In this document: positions 1 through 7,951 of the stretch, piece after piece
How the letters are laid out: every line of letters starts with the position of its first letter
How positions within the stretch are numbered: position 1 is the first letter of the stretch
NCBI GenBank assembly: GCA_964465065.1
Contig: CAYXHZ010000045.1
Coordinates: 1-24,930, forward strand
Length of the DNA stretch: 24,930 nt
Direction: 5' to 3'
Source of the DNA: CAYMND01 sp964465065
Lineage (GTDB): Bacteria > Acidobacteriota > Aminicenantia > UBA2199
The notes under the pieces: generated by a model
The model's input: only the letters and a program-made list of their open reading frames with translations
Databases searched by the model: none
What the model was told of the DNA's origin: nothing
Program-made: the position numbers and the translations under genes

Positions 1-143
1 TGAACCATCCTCCCGGGAAATGAATATCCTCCTGGATCTCGGCATTTCCCCCCCTTCAGCCATACACTCAACACAAAACGCAACACGTTGTGTACATCAA
101 TATAACATGGAAAGATCCTGCTTTCAACAAATATTAAATTTTT

Positions 144-160
144 GTTGCCTGGCACCTTTT
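144..160 (-). repeat. Copy of a dispersed short repeat (AAAAGGTGCCAGGCAA core)
   Basis: Read on the minus strand this is AAAAGGTGCCAGGCAAC. The same core recurs at 8222-8237 and, with one change, at 8255-8270. Its centre TGCCAGGCA is a small inverted repeat (4-bp arms around one base). The copy ends at the stop codon of the radical SAM gene, so it sits at a gene 3' end. Bases 1-143 upstream are AT-richer and show no convincing gene. Confidence 0.6.
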
Positions 161-1536
161 CAGATTACGTGCCAGTCCAGAAAGACCACCGCCGATCCGG
201 CCCGCTCGAACCAATCGACACCTTCGGAAACCATATCCAGTTTGAGCTGGTAATTTCCCGGAGCCGGTGCGGCCGGAAGCTCGATTTCCAGTTTTGCCCA
301 GTGCCCTCCGGGAACATCATGAGGCAGAAAAGCCCGGGCGAAATTCAAATCGATCAGGTGGCCGCTGTCATCGAACAACTGGGCACCGAGGCGGATGGTC
401 TGACGACCGATGGCCGTCTGCCGTCGCCACAGCGCCCCGCCGATATTCTTGACCTTGACGGCGATGAGCGCCTTCCGGTTGCCGGGAACCGGTCCCGGGT
501 CGTGGCAAAGCACCCGGATTCTGGCCAGGTGCCGCTGGCCGCGGAGGGCATTGGTCAGTTGCGAGGTATCCCATATCTCGTACAAAATTTTCTTCCATGG
601 TTTGGTCCCGATCTGATAGCGTTTAGAACGGGCCGCCTCCGGGTGGTCGGTGATCTCCCAGGTCAGCCGGTCCACACCGGTCTTTGCGGCCAGTCTGCGG
701 ACTTGACGCATGGTCCGCCGTGAATCGTTCCAGTTGAAAAGGATGCAGCGCCAGTTGATCAGCGGCAATTCGCAGCCGAGCCGCCGTCGCTGCGCCACCA
801 GATCCGCCATGTTGGCCAATACCCGTGAAAAGTCGCCCCCGCGCCGATACTTCTCGTAAACCCGCTGGTTGGGGCCGTCCACCGAAAAGGTGATTTCGTC
901 CAGACCGGCCTGGAGCAAACGGCGGTTTTTCTCGCTGTCCAGCAGGAGGCCGTTGCTGCTGATGTAAAGGTAAACGTGAGGGAAACGCCCCTTGACGTAC
1001 TCGATCATGTCCAAGGCCTGAGGGTGAACAAAAGGATCGCCGTAGTTGAACAGGTCCAAACGTCCCAGCTTCGGGCCGATCTGATCCATCAAGGCCTTGA
1101 ATTCGTCGAGGGGAAAGAACATCCGGCTGCGGGTCTTGAGCAGTCCGGAGCCCTTGTTGCACACCGCCTGGAAGCAATCCAGGTTGCAGGCCGCCGTCGG
1201 TTCGAGGAAGATGCGCGGCAGTCTGTCATGACGCAAGGGGTAAACCGGTACCGCCTGGTCATCGCTCAGACGGCGCTTGAGTCCGCAGGGATCGCAGAAG
1301 CAGCAATGCCCCTGGTTGATATCGCGGCGGATGGCCTCGACCAACGGCGATTGCCAGATTTCCAACAGGCTGCTCCGGGACAGATGGCCCAAAGGGCGCT
1401 CGCCGTACGGGTCGGCGCAACCGCACACCACCGTGCCGTCGCACAGGACGACCAGCATGCTCTGCAGCCAGTCGCAGCTGTAGCGCTCGTGGCGATGATC
1501 GCATTCGGGCCAAATCGGATTTTCGGAATTCATCAT
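160..1536 (-). CDS. Radical SAM protein with N-terminal SPASM-like Cys domain and C-terminal beta-sandwich domain
   Basis: This 458-residue protein has three parts. Residues 12-84 are Cys-rich (C12, C21, C32, C38, C40, C78, C79, C81, C84) and read like a SPASM domain, with a 'CDGTVVCGC' segment and 'LGHLSRSSLLEIW'. The radical SAM core starts at about residue 108; its cluster motif is C117-NLD-C121-FQAV-C126, that is CX3CX4C instead of the usual CX3CX2C. A 'NYGDPFVHP' segment at 164-172 takes the place of the GGEP-type SAM-binding motif, and 'YISSNG' follows. Residues ~338-458 form a beta-rich domain of the kind found at the ends of some polysaccharide-related enzymes ('VKNIGGALWRR', 'GNYQLKLDMVSEGVDWF'). 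Substrate is unknown; modification of a peptide or surface-sugar component is possible. The start is placed at the tandem ATG at 1536/1533 because a TACAAT box lies exactly six bases upstream and no good SD is present; an in-frame start at 1596 is less likely. Confidence 0.85.
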   Translation of the reverse strand: MMNSENPIWPECDHRHERYSCDWLQSMLVVLCDGTVVCGCADPYGERPLGHLSRSSLLEIWQSPLVEAIRRDINQGHCCFCDPCGLKRRLSDDQAVPVYPLRHDRLPRIFLEPTAACNLDCFQAVCNKGSGLLKTRSRMFFPLDEFKALMDQIGPKLGRLDLFNYGDPFVHPQALDMIEYVKGRFPHVYLYISSNGLLLDSEKNRRLLQAGLDEITFSVDGPNQRVYEKYRRGGDFSRVLANMADLVAQRRRLGCELPLINWRCILFNWNDSRRTMRQVRRLAAKTGVDRLTWEITDHPEAARSKRYQIGTKPWKKILYEIWDTSQLTNALRGQRHLARIRVLCHDPGPVPGNRKALIAVKVKNIGGALWRRQTAIGRQTIRLGAQLFDDSGHLIDLNFARAFLPHDVPGGHWAKLEIELPAAPAPGNYQLKLDMVSEGVDWFERAGSAVVFLDWHVI

Positions 1537-1572
1537 TGGCTTATTGTACCTGAAAAAGCAGGCTTTTGCGAA
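1537..1572 (-). promoter_or_regulatory. Promoter of the radical SAM gene, leaderless geometry
   Basis: On the minus strand TACAAT (1543-1548) is followed by six bases and then ATGATG. Transcription would therefore begin at or next to the A of the start codon. A weak -35 candidate, TTCGCA (1567-1572), lies 18 bases upstream. No Shine-Dalgarno sequence fits between box and start. Confidence 0.5.
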
Positions 1573-1670
1573 GGGATCTCCGACCCCGAAACCCACAGGA
1601 AGCGCTTGGGGTCATTCCCACACCTGTTTTGGTCATCCGGCCCGGATCCGCGAAAGCCGGCCCAAAGAGT

Positions 1671-1715
1671 TTGCCTATTGAACGGAGAACACAGTACAAT
1701 GTTTTTCAAGGAGGT
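1671..1715 (+). promoter_or_regulatory. Promoter and strong RBS of the C1-family peptidase gene
   Basis: TTGCCT (1671-1676), an 18-base spacer and TACAAT (1695-1700) make a sigma70-like promoter. AAGGAGGTT (1708-1715/1716) then gives a near-perfect Shine-Dalgarno sequence just upstream of the ATG at 1721. The predicted leader is only about 14 bases. Confidence 0.6.
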
Positions 1716-1720
1716 TCAAC

Positions 1721-2989
1721 ATGAAAAACATACTGCTGACCATGGCGATCCTGGGCTTATTGCTAGCCCCCATGACCGCCCAGACCCAGACCGCCGAGAA
1801 AAAGGATAAGGGAACGTTCAAGGAGGGATCGAGTTCCTTCTATCAGAAAATTGAAAGCGAACTCAACGCCTTCAACGGCCCCGCCGCTCCCGACCTTTCC
1901 GCCGGCCGCCCCCGCCGCGGCGGACCTGGACGAAAATTCTTCCAGATGGATTTCGGATCCAACCAGTACCCCACCGACATGAGCCGGTACACCGTGCAGT
2001 GGCACAACCCGGTCGAGTCCCAGGGCGCCACCAATACCTGCTGGGCCTTCTCCACCCTGTCGTTTCTCGAAACGGACCTGTACCGCCAGCATCAGATCAA
2101 GGTCAAGCTGTCCCAGGTCTTCGTCGTCTACCAGGAATACCTCGACAAGGCGGCCCGCTTTATCGAAATGCGGGGCGATTCCTATGTCGCCGAGGGTGCC
2201 GAAGGCAATTCGGTCACCCGCCAGATCGGCGATCACGGCATCGTGCCCTACGAGATCTACACCGGTCTCAAGAAGGGGCAACCCTTCCACGATCACCGGG
2301 CCCTGTTCGATGAAATCGATACCTTCCTCAAGGGCATTAAAACCAGCGGCAACTGGAACGGGGAATTCGTCCAGTCCGGGGTCAAGGCTATTTTGAATCA
2401 CCACCTGGGCGTGCCCCCGGAGAAATTCAGTTACCAGGGTAAAGAATACACCCCGATCAGTTTCCGGGACAAATTTCTCAAGTTGAAAACGGACGACTAC
2501 GTCGAAATCATGTCCATCATGCAGCAACCGTACTGGCAGAAGGTAGAATACGAGGTACCCGACAACTGGTGGCACGACAAGAGTTACCACAACGTCCCGC
2601 TCGACAGCTACATGGAATGCCTGAAAAAGGCTCTCAAGGCAGGCTACACCGTCGCCATCGGCGGCGACACCTCCGAACCGGGCTACAACGCCGATCTCAA
2701 AGTAGGCGTGGTGCCCAGCTTCGACATCCCCGGCGACTACATCGACGACAGCGCCCGTCAGCATCGCTTCAGCAACCGTACCACCACCGACGACCACGGC
2801 ATCCACATCGTCGGCTACCGGATCGACAACGGGCAATGGTGGTTTGTCATCAAGGATTCCGGCTCGGGCGCCCGCAACACCGAACCGGTCGGGTACCGCT
2901 TCATCCACGAGGACTACGTCAAACTGAAGTGGATGGGCTTCACCGTTCACCGCAGCGCCGTCGGAGAGCTGCTGAGCCAATTCAAATAA
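1721..2989 (+). CDS. Secreted papain-fold (C1 family) cysteine peptidase
   Basis: The 422-residue product begins with a Sec signal peptide (hydrophobic core ILLTMAILGLLLAPM, cleavage probably after MTA near residue 20). A Lys/Arg- and Pro-rich linker follows. The catalytic segment 'ESQGATNTCWAFS' contains the oxyanion Gln101 and nucleophile Cys107. The His comes in 'DDHGIHIVGY'; by spacing to VGY it is His359 rather than His362. Where papain has Asn in 'KNSWG', this protein has 'IKDSGSG', so Asp379 occupies the third catalytic position. Such KDS variants occur, as I recall, in bacterial C1 peptidases related to bleomycin hydrolase/aminopeptidase C. The signal peptide argues for a periplasmic or extracellular protein- or peptide-degrading role. 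It stands alone between divergent and convergent neighbours. Confidence 0.85.
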   Translation: MKNILLTMAILGLLLAPMTAQTQTAEKKDKGTFKEGSSSFYQKIESELNAFNGPAAPDLSAGRPRRGGPGRKFFQMDFGSNQYPTDMSRYTVQWHNPVESQGATNTCWAFSTLSFLETDLYRQHQIKVKLSQVFVVYQEYLDKAARFIEMRGDSYVAEGAEGNSVTRQIGDHGIVPYEIYTGLKKGQPFHDHRALFDEIDTFLKGIKTSGNWNGEFVQSGVKAILNHHLGVPPEKFSYQGKEYTPISFRDKFLKLKTDDYVEIMSIMQQPYWQKVEYEVPDNWWHDKSYHNVPLDSYMECLKKALKAGYTVAIGGDTSEPGYNADLKVGVVPSFDIPGDYIDDSARQHRFSNRTTTDDHGIHIVGYRIDNGQWWFVIKDSGSGARNTEPVGYRFIHEDYVKLKWMGFTVHRSAVGELLSQFK

Positions 2990-3001
2990 TTGCCACGATC
3001 G

Positions 3002-3028
3002 TGTAGGGGCGAACGATTCGCCCCTACA
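3002..3028. repeat. Perfect 12-bp-stem palindrome between convergent genes
   Basis: TGTAGGGGCGAA (3002-3013) and TTCGCCCCTACA (3017-3028) are exact inverted arms around a 3-base loop. The sequence resembles a GTAGGGGCGAA-type palindromic repeat that I recall as common in many bacterial genomes. It lies between the 3' ends of the peptidase gene and the HAD phosphatase gene and contains the TAG stop of the latter (3024-3026). No U-run follows on either side, so it is not a textbook intrinsic terminator, although it could protect or terminate both transcripts. Confidence 0.85.
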
Positions 3029-3689
3029 AATCGATCAAATCCAGATCGATATCGGCAAAATCGTGCCAGGGGACAAAAGCGATCCCTTCCTGACGGCACA
3101 AGCAGGCCAACTGGTCCCGGGCGAAGGTCAGCTTCACTTCCCGGGCGGCGCACAGGTCCGAGGCGCCATTGCCGATCAGGCCCACGCTGCGGCCTTTGTC
3201 CAGAAATTTACGGGCATGGACCCCCTTGCAGTTGAGACAGCGGTCACAGGCGACGGCGTCCCAGGCCGGCACGACCCTCGGCCGCCCGCTTGCCCAGTCG
3301 ATGCGGTTGCAGGATAAGGGGATGTCGGCCAGGGCCATCTCGTTCAGCAGCGGGACGATGAACAGGTCCAGCCCCTCCGACAGGATCATGACATCGACGG
3401 CGCGTTTCCGGCAGGCCTGGATAAACAGAGGAAAATCCACCCGCCAGGGAACCTGTTCGACCAGGGACAGCCATTGCCGCCGGTCCAGGTCCATCAGGGC
3501 GAAATAGCGATCGTAATACTCCGAGAGGCCGATCCGCAGGCCCTCGTAGTCCGCGACGAGTTCCGCCAGCACCCGCTTTCCGGCATCGTCAAGCAGTCGA
3601 TCGGCCACGTAAAGCTCACTGTCCCGGCAGGTGACGGTGCCGTCGAAATCGATCAGCAGCAGCGGTCGGTTCTTCATTTTACGTCCCAT
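3024..3689 (-). CDS. HAD-superfamily phosphatase, MtnX/SerB-like (HAD-IB type)
   Basis: This is a 221-residue soluble protein. HAD motif I is 'LLIDFDGTVT' with Asp14 and Asp16, motif II is 'MILSEGLD' with Ser104, and motif IV is 'LIGNGASDLCAA' with Asp178. A helical cap lies between motifs I and II. A Cys cluster 'CDRCLNCKG' (C148, C151, C154) resembles the Cys-rich stretch in the MtnX (hydroxyketo-methylthiopentenyl phosphate phosphatase) branch, but no methionine-salvage neighbour is visible, so the substrate is not assigned. Met5 (3677) is an alternative start with a weak GGGA element before it. A possible -10, TAAGAT on the minus strand, is at 3715-3720. The last codon and stop lie inside the palindrome at 3002-3028, so the extreme C-terminus is partly encoded by that repeat. 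Confidence 0.8.
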   Translation of the reverse strand: MGRKMKNRPLLLIDFDGTVTCRDSELYVADRLLDDAGKRVLAELVADYEGLRIGLSEYYDRYFALMDLDRRQWLSLVEQVPWRVDFPLFIQACRKRAVDVMILSEGLDLFIVPLLNEMALADIPLSCNRIDWASGRPRVVPAWDAVACDRCLNCKGVHARKFLDKGRSVGLIGNGASDLCAAREVKLTFARDQLACLCRQEGIAFVPWHDFADIDLDLIDL

Positions 3690-3726
3690 GTACGTTTACG
3701 GATCGGCATCGACCATCTTACCGGAC

Positions 3727-3763
3727 TTGCGTCTCGAAACGCAAGGAAACACGGTAAAACCGT
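3727..3763. repeat. Two small inverted repeats in the divergent promoter region
   Basis: TTGCGT-CTCGAA-ACGCAA (3727-3744, 6-bp arms) is followed by ACGGT-AAA-ACCGT (3751-3763, 5-bp arms). They lie between the HAD phosphatase start and the hydrolase promoter and could be operator sites. No regulator is encoded next to them. Confidence 0.4.
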
Positions 3764-3791
3764 AACGCTGCTCTTTACAACGGCGCTCGGG

Positions 3792-3803
3792 TATAATGTG
3801 CCC
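3792..3803 (+). promoter_or_regulatory. Perfect TATAAT -10 six bases before the hydrolase ATG
   Basis: TATAAT (3792-3797) matches the sigma70 -10 consensus exactly and is followed by GTGCCC and ATG (3804). No -35 at 16-18 bases is convincing (TTTACA at 3774-3779 is only 12 bases away). No Shine-Dalgarno sequence is present, so the transcript would be leaderless. Confidence 0.55.
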
Positions 3804-4796
3804 ATGCCCGGTTTTTTTCCGTCCAAAAAATGGAAAGCGCTGACGATCGCGGTCGCAACATTGTTGTCGATCGTCGTCCTGTACCTGTGCGGACCCCGCC
3901 CACGCGCCATCGCCCTGGATCACAGCTGGCCGGCCGGCGACGACGATATCAGCGCAGAGCAACTGGCCGCCGCCAACGATGCCGGTCTCCGGCTCCGGCC
4001 GGACCAACACAGCCGTATCGTCTGGCTGGACGAGAAAAACCGCGGCCGGACTCGTCTGGCCATGCTCTACCTGCACGGTTTTTCGGCCAGCTGGTTTGAA
4101 GGCGAGCCCCTGCACCGAGATCTGTGCCGCGCAACGGGCATGAACCTGTACTTGCCGCGTCTGGCCGAACACGGTCTGGACAGCCCGGACCCGCTCGGTA
4201 AGCTCAGACCGGACGATTACTACCGATCGGCGCTGCAGGCTCTGGCCCTGACCGGCAAGCTGGGCGATCGGGTCGTCATCGCCGGCACCTCCACCGGAGC
4301 CAGTCTGGCGCTGATGCTGGCCGCCGACTTTCCGGACCGGGTGGCCGGTCTGCTGCTCTTTTCGCCAAACATCCGCCTGGCCGACGCCAAGGCCAGGCTC
4401 CTGACCCGTCCCTGGGGTCTGCAACTGGCCCGGCTGATTCTGGGCTCCCGCTACCGCGACACGGGCGAACAACATGACGAACTCGTGCAGCGCTACTGGT
4501 ACCGCCGTTACCGGCTGGAAGGGGTGCAGGCCATCCAGCAGCTGACGGAGAGATTCATGCAGCCGGAGACCTTCGCCCGGGTGCGCTGCCCGGCGCTGGT
4601 GGCTTACTTTCCCGGCGACCGGGTGGTCTCGGCGCCGGCCATCGCGGACATGTTCGAACATCTGGGTACGCCGCCGCAGATGAAAAAGCTGATCGCCTTT
4701 CCACGGGCCGGCCGGCATGTGATCGTCAACCGCCACCTGTGTCCGGATTTCGAGGCGGTGTACCGGGCGGCTTTGGAGTTTCTTTCCTCTCACTTC
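3804..4796 (+). CDS. Membrane-anchored alpha/beta hydrolase (3' end lost in assembly gap)
   Basis: 331 residues are visible before the gap at 4797. An N-terminal hydrophobic helix (about 11-29) preceded by Lys residues looks like a signal anchor. The alpha/beta hydrolase core has the oxyanion 'LYLHGFSASW' (His91-Gly92), the nucleophile elbow 'GTSTGAS' (Ser163), the acid 'FPGDRVVS' (Asp272) and 'AGRHVIVN' (His305), so the triad is complete. The visible end, after a final helix 'FEAVYRAALEFLSSHF', suggests only a few residues are missing. It is a serine hydrolase (esterase, lipase or acyl-transfer type) acting at the outer face of the inner membrane or in the periplasm; the substrate cannot be told from sequence. 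The start is set by the TATAAT box six bases upstream; the longer open frame beginning at 3474 runs antisense through the HAD gene and is not credible. Confidence 0.82.
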
Positions 4797-4896
4797 NNNN
4801 NNNNNNNNNNNNNNNNNNNNNNNNNNNNNNNNNNNNNNNNNNNNNNNNNNNNNNNNNNNNNNNNNNNNNNNNNNNNNNNNNNNNNNNNNNNNNNNN
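4797..4896. other. Assembly gap (100 N)
   Basis: Exactly 100 N, a conventional scaffold gap of unknown true length. It hides the 3' ends of two convergent genes, the hydrolase on its left and the amidotransferase on its right. Confidence 0.95.
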
Positions 4897-6000
4897 CACA
4901 TCGTGCGTCTTGCTGCCGAACTTTTCCCGGTAATTCTTCTTGAGCAGACTGTCGAACTCTTCCAGACTGTAGCCGGCCTCGGCCAGCATGCGCTCGATAC
5001 GCCGCAGCGGCAGACGGTTCTCGCGCTCGATGCGCTGCAGTCCCTCCTGGCGGCTGATCTGACCCTCGCGCACCATCTTGGCGTAAAAATCGTCCTTTTC
5101 GGTAGCCCCGACCAGGGTCATGTGAATGTAATCCTTGAGAAAAGCCACATCGCAGTCCCAGCGCCAGGTGGACGGCACGTCGGCCGGCGCCTGCCAGTTC
5201 AGTTCCGTCTGGATGCGTCCGAGAATCTCCTCCTCCCGCCAGGGACGATAGTAGAACAGGTCGGCCAGGTGAATCTTGTTTTTGAACCAGCGCATACCCA
5301 TGGCGTAGGTGTCGCCGAAGAAATAGGACTTGAACAGGGTGCCGAAATGGGCCGGGTGCAGGTAACCGATATTGCGGGCCGTCTCCTTGACCACGCCCAG
5401 AAAGCTCTTCCTGTAGGTGTTCTCCCAGGATTCATCGGGGGAAATGCCCAGCAGGGCCTTTTTGTACGAATTGTCCTCGAAGCGGTTGTTGCCGCTGACG
5501 ATGAGCGGGATTTTATGCTTGCGGGCAGCCTGGAGCACCCCCCACCACAGGGCGCGGCAGGGCAGGCACATCATCGGCAGGACACCCAGGGCCGGGCGCT
5601 TGAGCCAGGTGCGCAGGTTGTGGCGGAAGATGCGGCGGTGCATTTTGGGGGCGTAGGGAATGCTGTACAGGGGCACGTTGAGAATACGGGTGGCGTTGAC
5701 GACGTTCTCGTGGACCTGGGGATCGCTGTAGGGGTTGGCGTAATGGACGGCCAGAGGGCGCATGCCGAAGTCGCGGACCATCGAGAGCAAGACGTAGGTG
5801 CTGTCGCGGCCGCCGCTCAGGGCGACGATGCAGTTGGGGCGGTCCCCATCCGTTTTGTAGGGCGCGATCAGCTCCCGGAAGGCGTCCTCGCCTTTGTATT
5901 CGATGGGTTTATGCGACCGACAATAGGAGCAGGAGTCGTGCTCGTCGAACTTGATGTAGGGCACCGAATCGCCCAGAACGCAGCTTTGGCAACGTTTCAT
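4897..6000 (-). CDS. N-acetyl sugar amidotransferase-like PP-loop protein (WbpG/PseA type), 3' end lost in gap
   Basis: 368 residues are visible from the ATG at 6000. The N-terminus carries paired Cys motifs C4-QS-C7 and C24-SY-C27, read as a zinc ribbon. The PP-loop ATPase signature 'ALSGGRDSTYVLL' covers residues 60-72. A second Cys pair 'MMCLPCRALWW' (C145, C148) and 'SGNNRFED' (169-176) follow. This layout matches the N-acetyl sugar amidotransferase family that modifies nonulosonic or uronic sugars of surface glycans; activity is inferred from family only. No other sugar-biosynthesis genes are adjacent, so the pathway is not shown here. The start is fixed by GGAGG (6007-6011) a few bases before the ATG; an upstream in-frame start at 6069 has no such support. 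Apparent codons to the left of the gap are not part of the gene. Confidence 0.8.
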
Positions 6001-6358
6001 AAAGCCTCCTCGACACTTCTGTATGACCGATTCGCAAACGGAATTCAAATATACACCCAACAAAGTCACATTTCAAGCGGCTCAGAATTACTGAAAACCT
6101 AAGGGTATGATATTTCTTCGCATAAGGCAAGTACGCAGCGGCAAAACAAGTGGTTTTATGTACATAATTTTATCATAAAACTTACTGGTAACCTCGTATT
6201 GCCACCGTATCGGTCCGAATCTGGTCAATTTTCGACCCGACCGGATGAGATCCCTGCGAAACCCATATCCAAAGAACCAAGCACAAAGCATTTTCAATGC
6301 CGGGCATTCTATGGTATAAACTAATAGTAAAAAATTCATTAACAGGAGATGCATATCC
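6001..6358. other. AT-rich divergent intergenic region with an 8-bp inverted repeat
   Basis: This 358-base stretch separates the divergent amidotransferase and propeller genes and is clearly more AT-rich than the flanking coding DNA. It holds the minus-strand promoter at 6048-6076 and an inverted repeat GTTTTATG (6153-6160) / CATAAAAC (6174-6181). A weak plus-strand promoter is possible (TTTCAA 6292-6297, 17 bases, TATAAA 6315-6320), followed by the AGGAG (6344-6348) of the next gene. The short open frame on the minus strand here has no start signal or recognisable product. Confidence 0.55.
6048..6076 (-). promoter_or_regulatory. Promoter of the amidotransferase-like gene
   Basis: On the minus strand TTGAAA (6071-6076), a 17-base spacer and TATATT (6048-6053) each match the sigma70 consensus at five of six positions. 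The predicted start near 6041 leaves a leader of about 40 bases containing the GAGGAGG ribosome-binding site. Confidence 0.6.
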
Positions 6359-7918
6359 ATGAGAATCAAGTATTGCCTGCCCGTCCTGATACTACTGGCT
6401 ATTTCAATGGCTCTCCCGGCCAAAGACTTGGTCTTCAATACCTATAACACATCCAATTCCAAGACCGGATATTCGGAGCTCAACGATACGGCCATCAGCC
6501 CCGACGGTTTGATCATGACCGTCTGGTGCGAGGTCGAGGTCTGGAACGCCGGTCAGAACCGGATTCAGGCCACCGTCTACAACACCAAGACCAAGACCAT
6601 GAGCAAGGTCATCACCATCCCCGGCCAGTTCGGGGACAACATCTGGCCGCGTGTCGCGGCCGGCGAGGATGGAGAATTCTTCGTCACCTGGGCCCAGTTG
6701 CCCACCAGCACCGAAGGCGGCCACAACCGCACCATCCTGTTCGCCCACTACAAGAACGGCGCCTTTGCCAAGATCGAAACGGTCCAGAACGGCAGCGGCG
6801 ATTTTCCCGTGGTCCATTACAACCCGAAGCTGAAGGAAACCGGTGTTTACTACGAATTGACCCTGTGGAATCCCCTCGACCTGGAAGACACAGTCCGTTA
6901 CCGCAGCGCCAAAGGCGTCTGGAGCGATCCCTACATCTTCGGCCATCACACCTACGGCGCCGAACGTATGGAAGTGGCCACCGACGACAACGGCGTCGAG
7001 TACGTGGCCTATGAGCAGAAAATCGATATTCCCCCGCATGAGGTCATCGAGGCGTATTACACCAACACCCGCGGCGGCCGCTGGAGATCCGTCCCCATCC
7101 AGATGACCAACAACGGCGCCTGGACCATGCAGCCCAACGTGGCAGTCAGACCGGACGGTCTGGAAGTGCTCTACATCTTTTTCAGCTACGCTGAGCATAA
7201 CTATTACAGCGTCACCATCACCTACTCCAGCAAAAACGACACCGAAGGCAAGTACAGCAGCCCGAAATTCGTCACCGAAGGACCGTGGGACCACAAATTC
7301 TATGATTCCGGCCTGCAATACCACGGCGACCGGTTTTATTTCTCCTACAACGACGACGGTCAGATCAAGTACCGTACCTACTACAAAGGCTCGTGGAGCG
7401 CTCCGATCGTCATCCCGAAATCAGAAACTCCGCGTATGTGCCACATGAGCGCCTCGCCCTACGTCGGCATCGCCGTCGCCTGGTTCAAACGCGACGGAGT
7501 CAATCCGCCCGAATCCATGATGTCCTTCGCCGATTACGCAGTGGCCAAGCGCATCCGCATCTACCCGGTGGCTTCGGCGAGCCGCAGCCAGGTCCGCGAG
7601 CAGAGTCTGTTCTTCCAGAACAACTACAACGTGGTCAACTGGATCAACAGCAGCGACAACATCGTCGACGGGGTCAACACCGCCGTCAAGTTCCTGCTCT
7701 ACCGCAGCGAGAGCAATACCTTCAGCTACACCACCCCCTACAAGACCTTCGTCGCCGCCACACCCGGCGACGGTTTCGAGATCGTCGAGAGCAACAAGCA
7801 GTACCGCTTCACCGAGAGCATCGGCCGCAGCGAGCTGAGCAAGACCTACCAGTATGCCGTCATCGCCGTCGACGAGGAAGGCAACAAGAGCGACCCGGTC
7901 GTCGCCACCCTGCAGTAA
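6359..7918 (+). CDS. Secreted beta-propeller-like protein with C-terminal Fn3-like module
   Basis: The 519-residue product begins with a Sec signal peptide (KYCLPVLILLAISMALPA, cleavage after about residue 21). Residues ~30-400 show repeating units of the kind 'AISPDGLIMTVW', 'PRVAAGEDGEFFVTWAQ', 'MEVATDDNGVEYVAYE' and 'PNVAVRPDGLEVLY'. This is the pattern of BNR/sialidase-like propeller blades, but no catalytic Arg triad is evident, so an enzymatic role is not claimed. Residues ~400-519 form a fibronectin-III-like module ('NNYNVVNWI', 'YQYAVIAVDEEGNKSDPVV') related to the end of the subtilase encoded at 15321. It is probably extracellular or surface-bound and binds ligands. The start follows AGGAG with a 10-base spacer. 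A gap begins 34 bases after the stop, so nothing is known of what follows in the transcript. Confidence 0.75.
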   Translation: MRIKYCLPVLILLAISMALPAKDLVFNTYNTSNSKTGYSELNDTAISPDGLIMTVWCEVEVWNAGQNRIQATVYNTKTKTMSKVITIPGQFGDNIWPRVAAGEDGEFFVTWAQLPTSTEGGHNRTILFAHYKNGAFAKIETVQNGSGDFPVVHYNPKLKETGVYYELTLWNPLDLEDTVRYRSAKGVWSDPYIFGHHTYGAERMEVATDDNGVEYVAYEQKIDIPPHEVIEAYYTNTRGGRWRSVPIQMTNNGAWTMQPNVAVRPDGLEVLYIFFSYAEHNYYSVTITYSSKNDTEGKYSSPKFVTEGPWDHKFYDSGLQYHGDRFYFSYNDDGQIKYRTYYKGSWSAPIVIPKSETPRMCHMSASPYVGIAVAWFKRDGVNPPESMMSFADYAVAKRIRIYPVASASRSQVREQSLFFQNNYNVVNWINSSDNIVDGVNTAVKFLLYRSESNTFSYTTPYKTFVAATPGDGFEIVESNKQYRFTESIGRSELSKTYQYAVIAVDEEGNKSDPVVATLQ

Positions 7919-7951
7919 GCTTACATCAACCAAGTCGTAACGCCCCGGCGG

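Noticed and set aside
20..253. 77-codon open frame at the left end
   Set aside because: Composition is unlike neighbouring genes, it overlaps the 3' end of the radical SAM gene and a repeat, and no RBS precedes it.
1763..2980. 405-codon open frame on the minus strand
   Set aside because: It mirrors the C1 peptidase gene and is Val/Asp/Gly-rich with no recognisable domain or RBS.
3774..3797. TTTACA/TATAAT as a paired promoter for the hydrolase
   Set aside because: The spacer is only 12 bases, too short for a sigma70 -35/-10 pair; only the -10 is kept.
3474..3803. Upstream extension of the alpha/beta hydrolase to an earlier ATG
   Set aside because: The extra 110 codons are antisense to the HAD phosphatase and would bury the signal anchor and the TATAAT box.
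4903..6102. 399-codon open frame on the plus strand
   Set aside because: It is antisense to the amidotransferase-like gene, which has a PP-loop signature, promoter and RBS.
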